From Streptomyces lucensis JCM 4490 (lineage in GTDB: Bacteria; Actinomycetota; Actinomycetes; Streptomycetales; Streptomycetaceae), in assembly GCF_014650035.1 (NCBI RefSeq), contig NZ_BMUE01000010.1, positions 186,001-250,000 of the forward strand: a stretch of DNA of 64,000 bases, written 5' to 3'. Every line of letters starts with the position of its first letter. The first letter of the stretch is position 1. Shown in pieces: positions 34,209-42,386 of this stretch. The translations under genes were made by a program, and so were the position numbers. The notes below the pieces were generated by a model. It did no database searches and was not told the origin of the DNA. It worked only from the letters and a program-made list of their open reading frames with translations.

Positions 34209-34868
34209 TCAGTTGACGTAGACCCGGGCGCCCGCGTCGGTGACCGGCGCGTACTTCGCCGTGAAGTAGCCGTTGGCGAAGCACAGCGACGAGCCGGAGG
34301 TCTTGGTGAACTGCTGGTTCGCGAAGGTGATGCTGCTGTCGGCGTTGTCGGCCTTCCCGGTCAGACCGGCCCCCTGGTAGACGCAGGTGACGGTGCCGAG
34401 CAGGGTGCGCAGCTTGACCGTGGTCTGGACGACGCTGCCACTGGCGGGCTTGACGGTGAGGGTGCCGTCGGAGGTGACGGTCGCCGTGTAGGGCAGGTTG
34501 TCGACGGTGATGCCGCTGACGCCGAGGACCCCGGTGACGTTGCTGGTGCAGCTGCTGCTGTCGAAGGTGTGGGCGGTGACGGACTCGGTCGCCGTGCCGG
34601 GGGCGGCCGGATTGTCGGTGACCTTGGCGGTGAACTGGGAGCCCGTGCACTTGACTCCACTGGTGCCGGTCGCGCTGGAGTAGAACGTCGCGGAGGTGCC
34701 GGAGGCCAGGGGCGCGGTGAGGGTGTCGCCGACCGCGGCGGCGGTGCCGCCGGCGCTGCCGGTGGTGAGGACGGCGCCGGCTTCGGCGCCGGCCGAGGCG
34801 GGTCCGGCCGTGGCGAGGGCGAGCGCGGTGGCGGCGCCGGCGAGGGCGAGAAGTGCGCGCTTGTGCAT
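34209..34868 (-). CDS. Secreted beta-rich protein of unknown function
   Basis: 219 residues with a signal peptide (MHKRALLALAGAATALALAT, cleavage near ASA). The mature part is rich in Thr, Ser, Gly and Val, with alternating strand-like segments (GVKCTGSQFTAKVTDNP, TVDNLPYTATVTSDGTLTVK). It has four Cys (VKCTG, SSCTSN, VTCVY, SLCFAN) that could form two disulfides. No catalytic motif is seen. I recall similar streptomycete proteins annotated only as Tat/Sec signal domain proteins. GGAAAGAGG precedes the ATG. It is convergent with the LPMO gene and divergent from the DUF6230 gene. A surface or aerial-mycelium role is a guess. Confidence 0.75.
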   Translation of the reverse strand: MHKRALLALAGAATALALATAGPASAGAEAGAVLTTGSAGGTAAAVGDTLTAPLASGTSATFYSSATGTSGVKCTGSQFTAKVTDNPAAPGTATESVTAHTFDSSSCTSNVTGVLGVSGITVDNLPYTATVTSDGTLTVKPASGSVVQTTVKLRTLLGTVTCVYQGAGLTGKADNADSSITFANQQFTKTSGSSLCFANGYFTAKYAPVTDAGARVYVN

Positions 34869-35232
34869 GCGGGTGCCTCTTTCCTGAGTGGGGTGAGGAG
34901 GAGGTGATGTGGGGGGTGGCGACCATGGGGGCCGCCGCCGCGGGTCCGACGCGCCTTCTCCGTGCACGACGGATCCGCGACGGCGGCAGGCCGGGATCCG
35001 GCCGCGGGCCTCGCGGGAGCGCCTGCGGCCGGGCCGGGCACGACGCGGCCGGACGCGGGAAGGAAGGGAACCGCGTCCGAGTCGCGCCGACGTGCGGGGT
35101 GCGGTGAACCGGTGCGTGCGGCCACCGTGAGCGGTTGCTGTGAGCCGGTGTGAGCGGTTGCCGTGACACGGCCGGGAACGGGGCCGGTTCCGCCCGACGG
35201 ATCCGGCGCCACGGATCCGCGAAACAGGGCAA

Positions 35233-35262
35233 GTTGTAGACCTGACCACGCGTCAACGTCAA
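35233..35262 (-). promoter_or_regulatory. Promoter-like sequence for the secreted protein gene
   Basis: On the minus strand TTGACG (35262-35257) and TACAAC (35238-35233) are separated by 18 bases. It lies about 365 bases before the secreted protein start, implying a long leader if used. Confidence 0.4.
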
Positions 35263-35331
35263 GGTTCCGGACGTGAGTTGTGGCATGCGGGCACGGTCGC
35301 GCACACCCCACACGCTTTTTCCACAACTCCC

Positions 35332-35361
35332 TTGACCCTTCAATGTAACCGGCGGTAACTT
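35332..35361 (+). promoter_or_regulatory. Promoter-like sequence for DUF6230/DUF6114
   Basis: TTGACC (35332-35337) and TAACTT (35356-35361) are separated by 18 bases in an AT-richer stretch, about 145 bases before the DUF6230 start. This is a fair match to the vegetative consensus. Confidence 0.5.
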
Positions 35362-35503
35362 CCTGAAAAGCTACCGCCGCGTAACGAGAAAGCCCTTGCA
35401 GCCGCCGGGAGTGCGGGGAGGTGTACGCGGCAGCCGCTGTCCGCGCCAGGACACCGCGCCACTGAAGCCCGATCCGCATTGATTCATGCCCATGGGAGCA
35501 GAC

Positions 35504-36196
35504 ATGGCCTCGTCCCCGGACGTCTCGTCCACCGGCAACACCCCCGGGAACCCGGGTAGCGGTTCACCGTCCGAAGCACCGAGCAGCGCCGGGGCCGGCG
35601 GCGAGAGGCGGGGGCGGGTCCGGGCGCGCCGGGCCGCGGTGATGGCGGTACCCGCCACCCTCGTCGCCGCCGGCCTCGCGGTCCTGACCGCCCAGGGCGC
35701 GCTGGGCGTGCAGTTCGCCGTCTCCGGTATGCCGTTCACGGTCACCGCGACGGAACTCAGGGGCACCGGGTTCGAGCAGTTCGGCGCGCTCGACAACATG
35801 GCCGAAGGCAGCCCGAACGCCGGGGACACCGGCGGTCAGGTGCTCGTCGTCACCTCCGCGATCAAGCACGCCACGCTCGACAAGCTGTGCCAGAGCGTCG
35901 ACCTGGGCGGCACCAACCTGCTGATCACCGCGGGCAGCGGGGCGGACAAGGTCACCGCGACCGACCTGACCACGGACTCCACGGAACTGTCGGGCAACGC
36001 GGCGTTCGACAACATCGAGATCGGCAACGACGCGAGCACGCTGACCAAGGCCGGGGTGAAGGGACCGATCGGCGTCTTCAGCCAGCAGGCCGACACCGTG
36101 CGCATCGGCAACCTGCGCCAGACCAACTACGCGACGACCGCCGGAGTGTTCAAGCTGCCCGGTCTCAAGCTCCGCTTCAGCGACTCGGGCTGCTGA
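35504..36196 (+). CDS. DUF6230 family protein
   Basis: 230 residues from ATG at 35504, which has GGAG 5 bases upstream; ATGs at 35486 and 35492 have no site. A disordered Ser/Pro/Gly N-terminus (1-38) and basic patch (RRGRVRARRAAVM) precede one TM or signal-anchor helix (VPATLVAAGLAVLTAQGALG). An extracellular beta-rich domain follows (FAVSGMPFTVTATELRGTGF to the terminal LKLRFSDSGC). I recall this as DUF6230, formerly miscalled cholesterol esterase, common in several copies in Streptomyces and usually followed by DUF6114, as here. No esterase triad is visible. Function unknown. Confidence 0.85.
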   Translation: MASSPDVSSTGNTPGNPGSGSPSEAPSSAGAGGERRGRVRARRAAVMAVPATLVAAGLAVLTAQGALGVQFAVSGMPFTVTATELRGTGFEQFGALDNMAEGSPNAGDTGGQVLVVTSAIKHATLDKLCQSVDLGGTNLLITAGSGADKVTATDLTTDSTELSGNAAFDNIEIGNDASTLTKAGVKGPIGVFSQQADTVRIGNLRQTNYATTAGVFKLPGLKLRFSDSGC

Positions 36197-36201
36197 TCGC
36201 C

Positions 36202-36651
36202 GTGCCGGACCGGCCACGTCAGGGAGCGAGGCGCGCCTTCCGCGGCTGGCGGGCCCGCCGGCCCTTCTGGGGCGGGCTGCTGCTCGCGCTGGGGGGCGGC
36301 GAGATCCTGCTCACCGAGAAGGCCTCGCTGAAGGTCGTGATGCACATCGGCATGCAGGGCCTGGCCGGCTACCTGCTGCCGACGCTCATGCTGCTGCTGG
36401 GCCTGCTGATCCTCTTCAATCCCGGCCAGCGGCTCTTCTACTCCATCACCGGCGTCCTGCTCTCGCTGGGGACCTGGCTCACCTCGAACCTCGGCGGCTT
36501 CCTCCTCGGTCTCCTGCTCGGCGTCACCGGCAGCTGCCTGGCCTTCGGCTGGCTGCCGGACCAGGAGCCGCGCGTCAGCCGCCGCAAGCGCCGCAGGCAG
36601 GCGAGGGCGGCGCGGGCGGCGGCTCCGGAGGGTGCGGGGACCACGGCGTGA
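36202..36651 (+). CDS. DUF6114 family membrane protein
   Basis: 149 residues from GTG at 36202, only 5 bases after the DUF6230 stop, so translation is probably coupled. Four hydrophobic segments are seen: PFWGGLLLALGGGEILL, GLAGYLLPTLMLLLGLLILF, RLFYSITGVLLSLGTWLTS and FLLGLLLGVTGSCLAFGWLP. A short basic tail follows (VSRRKRRRQARAARAAAP). The family accompanies DUF6230 in streptomycetes and may anchor or export it. No enzymatic motif. Ends just before a terminator hairpin. Confidence 0.87.
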   Translation: MPDRPRQGARRAFRGWRARRPFWGGLLLALGGGEILLTEKASLKVVMHIGMQGLAGYLLPTLMLLLGLLILFNPGQRLFYSITGVLLSLGTWLTSNLGGFLLGLLLGVTGSCLAFGWLPDQEPRVSRRKRRRQARAARAAAPEGAGTTA

Positions 36652-36689
36652 AGGCACCCGTCACACGGACGGCGGGACGAACGTGGTGT

Positions 36690-36715
36690 GGGTGCCCCCG
36701 AGTTCGGGGGCACCC
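36690..36715. terminator. Hairpin terminator between convergent genes
   Basis: GGGTGCCCCC (36690-36699) pairs with GGGGGCACCC (36706-36715), extended inward by GA/TC. It lies 38 bases after DUF6114 and 26 bases before the convergent osmoprotectant binding-protein gene end, so it can act in both directions. Confidence 0.8.
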
Positions 36716-36741
36716 GCGTCAGGTCGTCCGCGGCCGCGCGG

Positions 36742-37704
36742 TCAGGCGAGGCCGGCGGACTTCAGCCAGGCCCTGGCGACGTCCAGCGGGTCCTTGTTCT
36801 GCCCCTGCACCTGGGTGTCCAGGTCCAGCAGCGTCGCGGTGTCCAGCTTGGCCGAGACCGCGTCGAGCGCGTCGGCGCCCTTCTGGTTCAGCGCGCCCTT
36901 GCGGACGAGCGGCTGGACGTTCTCGAAGCCGAAGAGGTTCTTCGGGTCCTTCAGGACGACGAACTTCTCCTTGGAGATGACCGGGTCGGTGGTGAAGATG
37001 TCCGCGACCTGCACGGCGTTCTTCTGCAGCGCGGTCCGGGTGAGCGGGCCGCCCGCGTCCAGCGCCTTGAAGGACTTGAACTCCAGGCCGTAGACGGACT
37101 TGAGGCCCACCAGACCCTGCTGCCGCGTCTGGAACTCCGGCGAGGCGCCGATGACCAGGTCCCCGGCGGCGTCCTTGAGGTCCGCGATGGACGAATCCCC
37201 GGTGAGGCCGTACTTCTTCGCGGTGTCCGCGCTGAGCGTGACGGAGTCCTTGGACTGCGCGGCCGCGGGCTTCAGCAGGGTCAGCCCGGAGTCCAGCTTC
37301 GCCTCGATGGCCGCCGTGGTGGCGTCGGCGGTCTTCGGGGCCGCCTTCTTGTCGAGGTAGGCCAGCAGCGCGCCGTTGTACTCGGGCAGGACCGAGATGG
37401 TGCCGTTCTTGATCATGCCGTAGGTGGTCTCGCGGCTGCCGATGTTCGGCTTGTACGTGACCTTGATGCCCTTGGCCTTGAGCGCCTCGCCGTAGATGTC
37501 GGCGAGCAGGGTGCTCTCGGGGAAGTTGTTGGATCCGACGACCACGCTGTCGCCGCTCGCCTGGCCGCCGTCCGACAGCGGGTTGTCGGCCTTGCCGTCG
37601 CTGGAGGAACAGCCCGCCAGCAGAGCCGTCGCCGCCGCGAGGGCGATCGCCGCCACGCCTCGGTTCCTCCGGATGGACCTGCTGATGTGGGTCGTTGAAG
37701 TCAC
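36742..37704 (-). CDS. opuCC: Osmoprotectant (glycine betaine/choline) ABC transporter binding lipoprotein
   Basis: 320 residues from GTG at 37704. The signal peptide ends in the lipobox ALLAGC. The OpuAC fold is clear: SVVVGSNNFPESTLLADIYGEAL, GTISVLPEYNGALLAYLDKK and LVIGASPEFQTRQQGLVGLK. The domain closes with ADIFTTDPVISKEKFVVLKD and a C-terminal lobe. It captures betaine, choline or related compatible solutes at the outer membrane face and delivers them to the two permeases. It is the last gene of a four-gene operon, 126 bases after the second permease. Ligand identity depends on aromatic cage residues I cannot place safely. Confidence 0.9.
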   Translation of the reverse strand: MTSTTHISRSIRRNRGVAAIALAAATALLAGCSSSDGKADNPLSDGGQASGDSVVVGSNNFPESTLLADIYGEALKAKGIKVTYKPNIGSRETTYGMIKNGTISVLPEYNGALLAYLDKKAAPKTADATTAAIEAKLDSGLTLLKPAAAQSKDSVTLSADTAKKYGLTGDSSIADLKDAAGDLVIGASPEFQTRQQGLVGLKSVYGLEFKSFKALDAGGPLTRTALQKNAVQVADIFTTDPVISKEKFVVLKDPKNLFGFENVQPLVRKGALNQKGADALDAVSAKLDTATLLDLDTQVQGQNKDPLDVARAWLKSAGLA

Positions 37705-37830
37705 CCGTCGATCCAATCCAGCCGGTTCTCGGTCAGTCAAGTGTTTCGGATCACCGGATCGGCGGATCGGCGGGTGGAGGAACGCCAGGCGCCCCCTCGC
37801 GAGCCGGGCAAGGGGGCCGGCGGGCGGCCT

Positions 37831-38499
37831 TCATCCGCTGCGGCGCACCCCCGGGGAGACGGCGAGCCGGGCCGCGGCCCAGAACACCACGAGGGTGGCG
37901 AGGGCGAGCCCGGCGACCAGGCCGGCGCCGCCCACGACCTTCTCGTAGTCGCGCTGGTAGAGGCCGTCGATGATGTACCGGCCGAGGCCGCCGAGGCTGA
38001 CGTAGGCGGCGATGGTGGCGGTGGACACGATCTGGATGGCCGCCGTGCGCAGACCGCTGAGGACCAGCGGGAGCGCGACCGGCAGCTCCACCTGGAGCAG
38101 CACGCGTGACTCGGGCATGCCCATGCCGCGCGCGGCGTCCACCGGGGACGGGTCGACGGAGCGGACCGCCTCGTAGGTGGTGACCAGGATCGGCGGCACG
38201 GCGAGCACGACCAGCGGGATCATCACCGGCACCATGCCGAAGCCGATCCAGATGAACATCAGCACCAGCAGTCCGAAGCTGGGCAGCGCGCGGCCGGCGG
38301 TGGCGATCAGCGCGAGGGCGTTGCCGCCCCGCCCGTAGTGACCGGTGACGAGGCCGACGGGCAGGCCGACCGCGGCGGCGAACAGCAGTGCTTCCAGGGA
38401 GTACTTGACGTGCTCGGAGAGCCGGGTGGGGATGCCGTCGCGACCGTGCCAGTGCGAGCCGTCGCTGAAGAAGGCCTGGGCGAAGTGAAGGACGTTCAC
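37831..38499 (-). CDS. opuCD: Osmoprotectant ABC transporter permease (OpuCD/ProZ-like)
   Basis: 222 residues. After an amphipathic N-terminus (residues 1-30) there are about five helices, starting at YSLEALLFAAAVGLPVGLVT. The EAA loop VDAARGMGMPESRVLLQVEL couples to the ATPase. ALPSFGLLVLMFIWIGFG is typical of the betaine/choline permease family. ATG at 38499 overlaps the previous permease stop by 4 bases (ATGA), showing translational coupling. The two permeases form the heterodimeric channel. The assignment of CD versus CB between the two is by gene order only. Confidence 0.88.
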   Translation of the reverse strand: MNVLHFAQAFFSDGSHWHGRDGIPTRLSEHVKYSLEALLFAAAVGLPVGLVTGHYGRGGNALALIATAGRALPSFGLLVLMFIWIGFGMVPVMIPLVVLAVPPILVTTYEAVRSVDPSPVDAARGMGMPESRVLLQVELPVALPLVLSGLRTAAIQIVSTATIAAYVSLGGLGRYIIDGLYQRDYEKVVGGAGLVAGLALATLVVFWAAARLAVSPGVRRSG

Positions 38500-39152
38500 C
38501 GGGCGGCACCCTTCGTCGGCGGCATCCAGGGGGTGAGCAGGCGGCGGACGAGGACCAGCAGGGCGTCGGCGAGGACGCCCAGCACGGCGGTGGTGAGCAC
38601 CGAGTTCACGGCCAGGGCCGGCCGGTTGTAGGTGGTGGCGGAGTAGAGCATGTTGCCGAGGGCGCCCTGGTTGCCGATGAGCATGCCGACGCTGACCAGG
38701 GAGAGGCTGGACACGGTGGCCACCCGGAGGCCGGCGATGATCGCGGGGACGGCGATGGGCAACTGCACCTGGAGGTAGCGGCGTACGGGCCCGAAGCCCA
38801 TGGCCCGCGCGGCCGCCAGGGTGTCCTGCGGGACCGAGCGGACGCCGTCCACGATCGCCGGGACCAGCACCACCAGGCTGTAGATCGCGAGGGGCACCAT
38901 CACCGTGGTCTCGCTCTGGCCGAAGTAGTCGATGAGGACGACGAAGAAGGCCAGCGAGGGGATGGAGTAGAGAACGGTGGTGAGGCCGAGGACGGGCGGG
39001 TAGACCCAGCGGAAGCGGACGCAGAGCTGGGCCACCGGCAGGGCGATCAGGAGGCCCGCCAGCACCGGGATCAGGCCTTCGCGCAGGTGCAGGCCGACGA
39101 GTCCGAGGTAGCCGTACTGCAGGTCGCTCGGGAGGTCGAAGAAGCCGTTCAT
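38496..39152 (-). CDS. opuCB: Osmoprotectant ABC transporter permease (OpuCB/ProW-like)
   Basis: 218 residues with five to six helices and little hydrophilic tail. Family marks are VYPPVLGLTTVLYSIPSLAF, the EAA loop LAAARAMGFGPVRRYLQVQL and VSVGMLIGNQGALGNMLY. It starts with ATG at 39152, overlapping the ATPase stop (ATGA), and overlaps the next permease in the same way. It therefore belongs to one transcript opuCA-CB-CD-CC. The membrane pore admits betaine-type solutes under osmotic stress in related systems. Confidence 0.88.
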   Translation of the reverse strand: MNGFFDLPSDLQYGYLGLVGLHLREGLIPVLAGLLIALPVAQLCVRFRWVYPPVLGLTTVLYSIPSLAFFVVLIDYFGQSETTVMVPLAIYSLVVLVPAIVDGVRSVPQDTLAAARAMGFGPVRRYLQVQLPIAVPAIIAGLRVATVSSLSLVSVGMLIGNQGALGNMLYSATTYNRPALAVNSVLTTAVLGVLADALLVLVRRLLTPWMPPTKGAAR

Positions 39153-40282
39153 CGCGCGGCCTTCACGGCGGAGTCCCGCGCCACCCGGGTGTGCGCGGCG
39201 CGGATCGCCTCGCCGATGACCTGCTGGGAGACGACGCCGACGACGCGGCCCTCACCGTCCACCGCGACGGCCCACCCGGTCGGCGAGAGCACGGCCCCGT
39301 CGAGCGCCGCGCGCAGCGAGTCCGTGGCGGGCGCGAACGGCCGTCCGTGGTCGAGGAGCCGGTCCCGGTCGACGGCTCCGGCGGTGAGCCCGTCCGGTTC
39401 GCTCCAGCCGAGCGGCCTGCCGTCGGAGTCGGTGACGAGGAGGTAGGGCGCGGCCTCCGCACGGGCGGCGAGGGTCGCGGCGTCCGCGTCGACGGACACG
39501 ACGGGAGCGGTCTGCAGCTCCAGTGAGCCGGCGGAGAAGAAGGAGAGCCGCCGGATGCCCCGGTCGGCGCCGAGGAAGTCCTCGACGAAGGAGTCGGCGG
39601 GCGCGCTGAGCAGTTCGGCGGGCGGGGCGAACTGGGCGAGCCGGCCCCCGGTGCGCAGGACGGCGACCATGGTGCCGAGCTTGACGGCCTCGTCGATGTC
39701 GTGCGTGACGAAGACGATGGTCTTGCCCAGCTCGTCCTGGATGCGCAGGAGTTCGTCCTGGAGTCCTTTGCGGACGACGGGGTCGACGGCGGAGAACGGC
39801 TCGTCCATCAGCAGCACCGGCGGGTCGGCGGCGAGCGCGCGGGCCACGCCGACGCGCTGCTGCTGGCCGCCGGAGAGCTGGTACGGGTACCGCTTGGCCA
39901 GCGAGGTGTCCAGACCGACCCGTGCCATCAGCTCCGCGGCCCGGTCCCGCGCCTTCTGCTTGCTCCAGCCGAGCAGGCGGGGCACGGTGGCGATGTTGTC
40001 GAGGATGGTGCGGTGCTGGAAGAGCCCGGCGTTCTGGATGACGTAACCCATCGACCGGCGCAGGGTGTTGACCGGCTGCTGCCGGATGTCGCGGCCGTCG
40101 AGGAGGATGCTGCCCTCGCTGGGCTCCACCATCCGGTTGATCATCCGCAGGGTCGTCGTCTTGCCGCAGCCCGAGGGCCCGACGAGGACGGTGATCGCGC
40201 GGTCCGGTATGTCCAGCGACAACCGGTCGACCGCGACCGTGCCGTCCGGGTACCGCTTCGTGACTGAATCTATCCGAATCAA
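39149..40282 (-). CDS. opuCA: Osmoprotectant ABC transporter ATPase with CBS region (OpuCA-like)
   Basis: 377 residues. The ATPase domain (1-240) shows Walker A GPSGCGKTTT, Q-loop YVIQNAGLFQH, signature LSGGQQQRVGVARA, Walker B VLLMDEPF and H-loop VTHDIDEAVKL. Residues about 260-377 form a CBS-like pair (APYLLVTDSDGRPLGW, AVAVDGEGRVVGVVSQQVIG), the osmosensing module of OpuA/OpuC ATPases. Protein similarity begins at IRIDSVTKRYPDG, so I use a TTG start at 40282 with GAAGGG upstream; no ATG fits. First gene of the operon. Its upstream region contains a pentanucleotide repeat tract that might affect expression. Confidence 0.88.
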   Translation of the reverse strand: MIRIDSVTKRYPDGTVAVDRLSLDIPDRAITVLVGPSGCGKTTTLRMINRMVEPSEGSILLDGRDIRQQPVNTLRRSMGYVIQNAGLFQHRTILDNIATVPRLLGWSKQKARDRAAELMARVGLDTSLAKRYPYQLSGGQQQRVGVARALAADPPVLLMDEPFSAVDPVVRKGLQDELLRIQDELGKTIVFVTHDIDEAVKLGTMVAVLRTGGRLAQFAPPAELLSAPADSFVEDFLGADRGIRRLSFFSAGSLELQTAPVVSVDADAATLAARAEAAPYLLVTDSDGRPLGWSEPDGLTAGAVDRDRLLDHGRPFAPATDSLRAALDGAVLSPTGWAVAVDGEGRVVGVVSQQVIGEAIRAAHTRVARDSAVKAAR

Positions 40283-40390
40283 AACGCCGAAGCCCTTCGG
40301 TGTGGCAGACGTCCGCCCGCTTGCGGCCACGGTCGTCGACGCGCGGGCCGTTGCGGGCCGAGTCTAGACGGCGAGGGTCGCGGCGCCGGG

Positions 40391-40440
40391 ACGGCACGGC
40401 ACGGCACGGCACCGCACGGCACGGCACGGCACGGCACCGG
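40391..40440. repeat. ACGGC pentanucleotide tandem repeat
   Basis: Ten consecutive 5-base units: four ACGGC, one ACCGC, four ACGGC, one ACCGG. It lies between msrB and opuCA, both on the minus strand, about 110 bases upstream of the opuCA start, and could expand or contract by slippage. Confidence 0.95.
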
Positions 40441-40453
40441 GATGGCACGGGGT

Positions 40454-40493
40454 CGCCCGGTGCGGTCAGTCCTCGCCCGGTGCGGTCAGTCCT
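40454..40493. repeat. 20-bp tandem duplication over the msrB stop codon
   Basis: CGCCCGGTGCGGTCAGTCCT occurs twice in direct succession (40454-40473 and 40474-40493). The second copy contains the msrB stop codon and its last codons; the first is a downstream duplicate that does not change the protein. Confidence 0.95.
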
Positions 40494-40893
40494 CGTCCGG
40501 GGTCAGGCGCAGGGAGACCGAGTTGATGCAGTACCGCTGGTCCGTCGGCGTCGGGTAGCCCTCGCCCTCGAAGACGTGCCCGAGGTGGGAGCCGCAGCGG
40601 GCGCAGCGCACCTCGGTGCGGACCATGCCGTGGGAACGGTCCTCGATCAGCTCCACCGCGTCGGTGTTCTTCGGGTCGTAGAAGGACGGCCAGCCGCAGT
40701 GCGACGCGAACTTGGTGCCCGAGGTGAACAGTTCGGCACCGCAGGCACGGCAGGAGTAGACGCCCTTGGTCCTGGTGTCCGTGTACTCACCGGTGAAGGC
40801 CGGCTCGGTGCCGGCCTGGCGCAGCACGGCGTACTCCGCCGGGGTCAGCTCCGCGCGCCACTGCTCGTCCGGCTTCTCGACCTCGTACGACAT
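40486..40893 (-). CDS. msrB: Peptide methionine-R-sulfoxide reductase MsrB
   Basis: 135 residues, normal for MsrB. Two zinc CxxC pairs are present (YSCRACGAEL and VRCARCGSHLGHVF), and the catalytic Cys is in RYCINSVSLRL. It reduces the R form of methionine sulfoxide in proteins, using thioredoxin. ATG at 40893 has AAGGGG 9 bases upstream; a GTG at 40911 overlapping the murC stop is also possible. Directly follows murC on the same strand, so the two are probably co-transcribed. The last codons and stop lie in a 20-bp duplicated sequence. Confidence 0.95.
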   Translation of the reverse strand: MSYEVEKPDEQWRAELTPAEYAVLRQAGTEPAFTGEYTDTRTKGVYSCRACGAELFTSGTKFASHCGWPSFYDPKNTDAVELIEDRSHGMVRTEVRCARCGSHLGHVFEGEGYPTPTDQRYCINSVSLRLTPDED

Positions 40894-40907
40894 GGGTTCC
40901 AGCCCCT

Positions 40908-42302
40908 TCACTGCTGCTGCGACAGGCGGTCCAGGATCTTCGGGCCCAGGTCGGTCACGTCGCCCGCGCCCATGGTGAGAACGAGATCACCGGGCTTGGC
41001 CATTCCCGCGATCACCGCGGGGATCTCCGCCTTGTCGTGCACGGCGGTCACCTCGGCGCCGGCCGTGCGCGCGGCCTCGATGATCAGCTCGCTGGTGACG
41101 CCGGGAACCGGGTCCTCGCGGGCCGGGTAGATGTCGAGCACGACGGAGGCGTCGGCGAGCGCCAGCGACTGGCCCATCTCCTTGCCCAGTTCCTGGGTGC
41201 GGGAGAACAGGTGCGGCTGGAAGACGACGAGGATCCGCGCGTCGCCGGCGGCGGCCCGCATGGCCTCCAGGTCGGCGGTCATCTCGGTCGGGTGGTGGGC
41301 GTAGGAGTCGATCACCTGGACGCCCGCCGCCTCCCCCTTCAGCTGCAGCCTGCGCTTGACGCCGGTGTAGGCGGCGAGCGCGGGGGCCAGTCCGTCGGCC
41401 GGGATGCCGAGGGCGGCGCCGGCGGCGAGCGCGGCGACGGCGTTCAGGGCGTAGTGCCGCCCGGGCACGGACACCGTGAAGGACAGCTCCTGCCCGTCCA
41501 GCACCGCGGTGACCCGGCTCTTGAGCCCCTGCGGGACGATCGACAGGACGCGCACGTCGGCGTCGGCCGCCTCGCCGTAGGTCACGGTCCTGACGGACCC
41601 GGCGAGGCGCCGGGTCAGCTCGCGCGCCCCGTCGTGGTCGGCGGAGATCACCAGGGTGCCGCCGGGGACGATCTTCCCGGCGAAGGTCTCGAAGGACTCG
41701 TAGATCTCGTCCATCGAGGCGTAGTTGGCGTGGTGGTCCAGCTCGACGTTGAGGACGATGGCGACCTCGGGCGCGTACTTGTGGAAGCTGCGGTCCGATT
41801 CGTCGGCCTCGGCGACGAAGACGTCGCCGTCGCCGTGCAACGCGTTGGAGCCGGGCGCGTCCAGGTCGCCGCCGATGGCGTACGACGGCCGCAGTCCGAG
41901 CTCGGTCAGGGAGACCGCCAGCATGGAGGTGGTGGTGGTCTTGCCGTGGGTGCCGGCCACGGCGATCGGGCGCAGCCCCGTCATCAGCGCGGCGAGCGCG
42001 TCGGAGCGGTGGACCACCGGGATGCCCAGCGCGGCGGCGCGGGCGAGCTCGGGGTTGTCCTCGCGGATGGCCGACGACACGACGACACAGCTCGCGTCGT
42101 CGGCGAGGTGCTCGGCGGCGTGCCCGATGTGCACCGTCACGCCGAGCGCCCGCAGCGCCTCGGCGGTCGCGGACTCCCTGGCGTCGCTGCCGGCGACCTT
42201 CGCCCCGCGCTGGGCGAGGATCTTGGCGATCCCCGACATGCCGGCGCCGCCGATGCCGATGAAGTGCGGTCGGTCCATGGCGGTAGGAATGCCGGGTGCC
42301 AT
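40908..42302 (-). CDS. murC: UDP-N-acetylmuramate--L-alanine ligase MurC
   Basis: 464 residues. The N-terminal Rossmann domain begins PHFIGIGGAGMSGIAKIL. The ATP-binding P-loop is AVAGTHGKTTTTSMLAVSL, with EADESDRSF and LNVELDHHANY in the central domain and VIDSYAHHPTEM in the C-terminal ligase domain. It adds L-Ala to UDP-MurNAc in peptidoglycan precursor synthesis. ATG at 42302 has GGGGAG upstream. It lies outside the usual dcw cluster, as is common in Streptomyces, which suggests separate control from murD-murG. Confidence 0.97.
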   Translation of the reverse strand: MAPGIPTAMDRPHFIGIGGAGMSGIAKILAQRGAKVAGSDARESATAEALRALGVTVHIGHAAEHLADDASCVVVSSAIREDNPELARAAALGIPVVHRSDALAALMTGLRPIAVAGTHGKTTTTSMLAVSLTELGLRPSYAIGGDLDAPGSNALHGDGDVFVAEADESDRSFHKYAPEVAIVLNVELDHHANYASMDEIYESFETFAGKIVPGGTLVISADHDGARELTRRLAGSVRTVTYGEAADADVRVLSIVPQGLKSRVTAVLDGQELSFTVSVPGRHYALNAVAALAAGAALGIPADGLAPALAAYTGVKRRLQLKGEAAGVQVIDSYAHHPTEMTADLEAMRAAAGDARILVVFQPHLFSRTQELGKEMGQSLALADASVVLDIYPAREDPVPGVTSELIIEAARTAGAEVTAVHDKAEIPAVIAGMAKPGDLVLTMGAGDVTDLGPKILDRLSQQQ

Positions 42303-42386
42303 GCGTTTCTCCCCAGAGACGGTACGTGCCAGAGCGTCCCTAGCCTATGCGCTCGGGTGGCAGGCCCTTCGCAGCCCCGACGGCGC

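Larger units (their letters stand above)
34869..35503. other. 635-bp divergent intergenic region with facing promoters
   Basis: No gene is apparent. The half next to the secreted protein gene is GC-rich spacer, with a short direct repeat GTGAGCGGTTGC at 35127-35138 and 35150-35161. The other half turns AT-richer and carries promoter-like sequences for both directions (35233-35262 and 35332-35361). The inverted pair GCGGTA/TACCGC at 35352-35357 and 35371-35376 overlaps the plus-strand promoter. Confidence 0.55.

Noticed and set aside
35887..36201. Upstream in-frame extension of DUF6114 inside DUF6230
   Set aside because: It overlaps DUF6230 out of frame and codes for Arg/Gln-rich sequence; the GTG at 36202 fits the family start.
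40391..40440. Pentanucleotide tract considered as a regulator-binding iteron array
   Set aside because: Units are contiguous and too short for typical iterons; simple slippage is a sufficient explanation.
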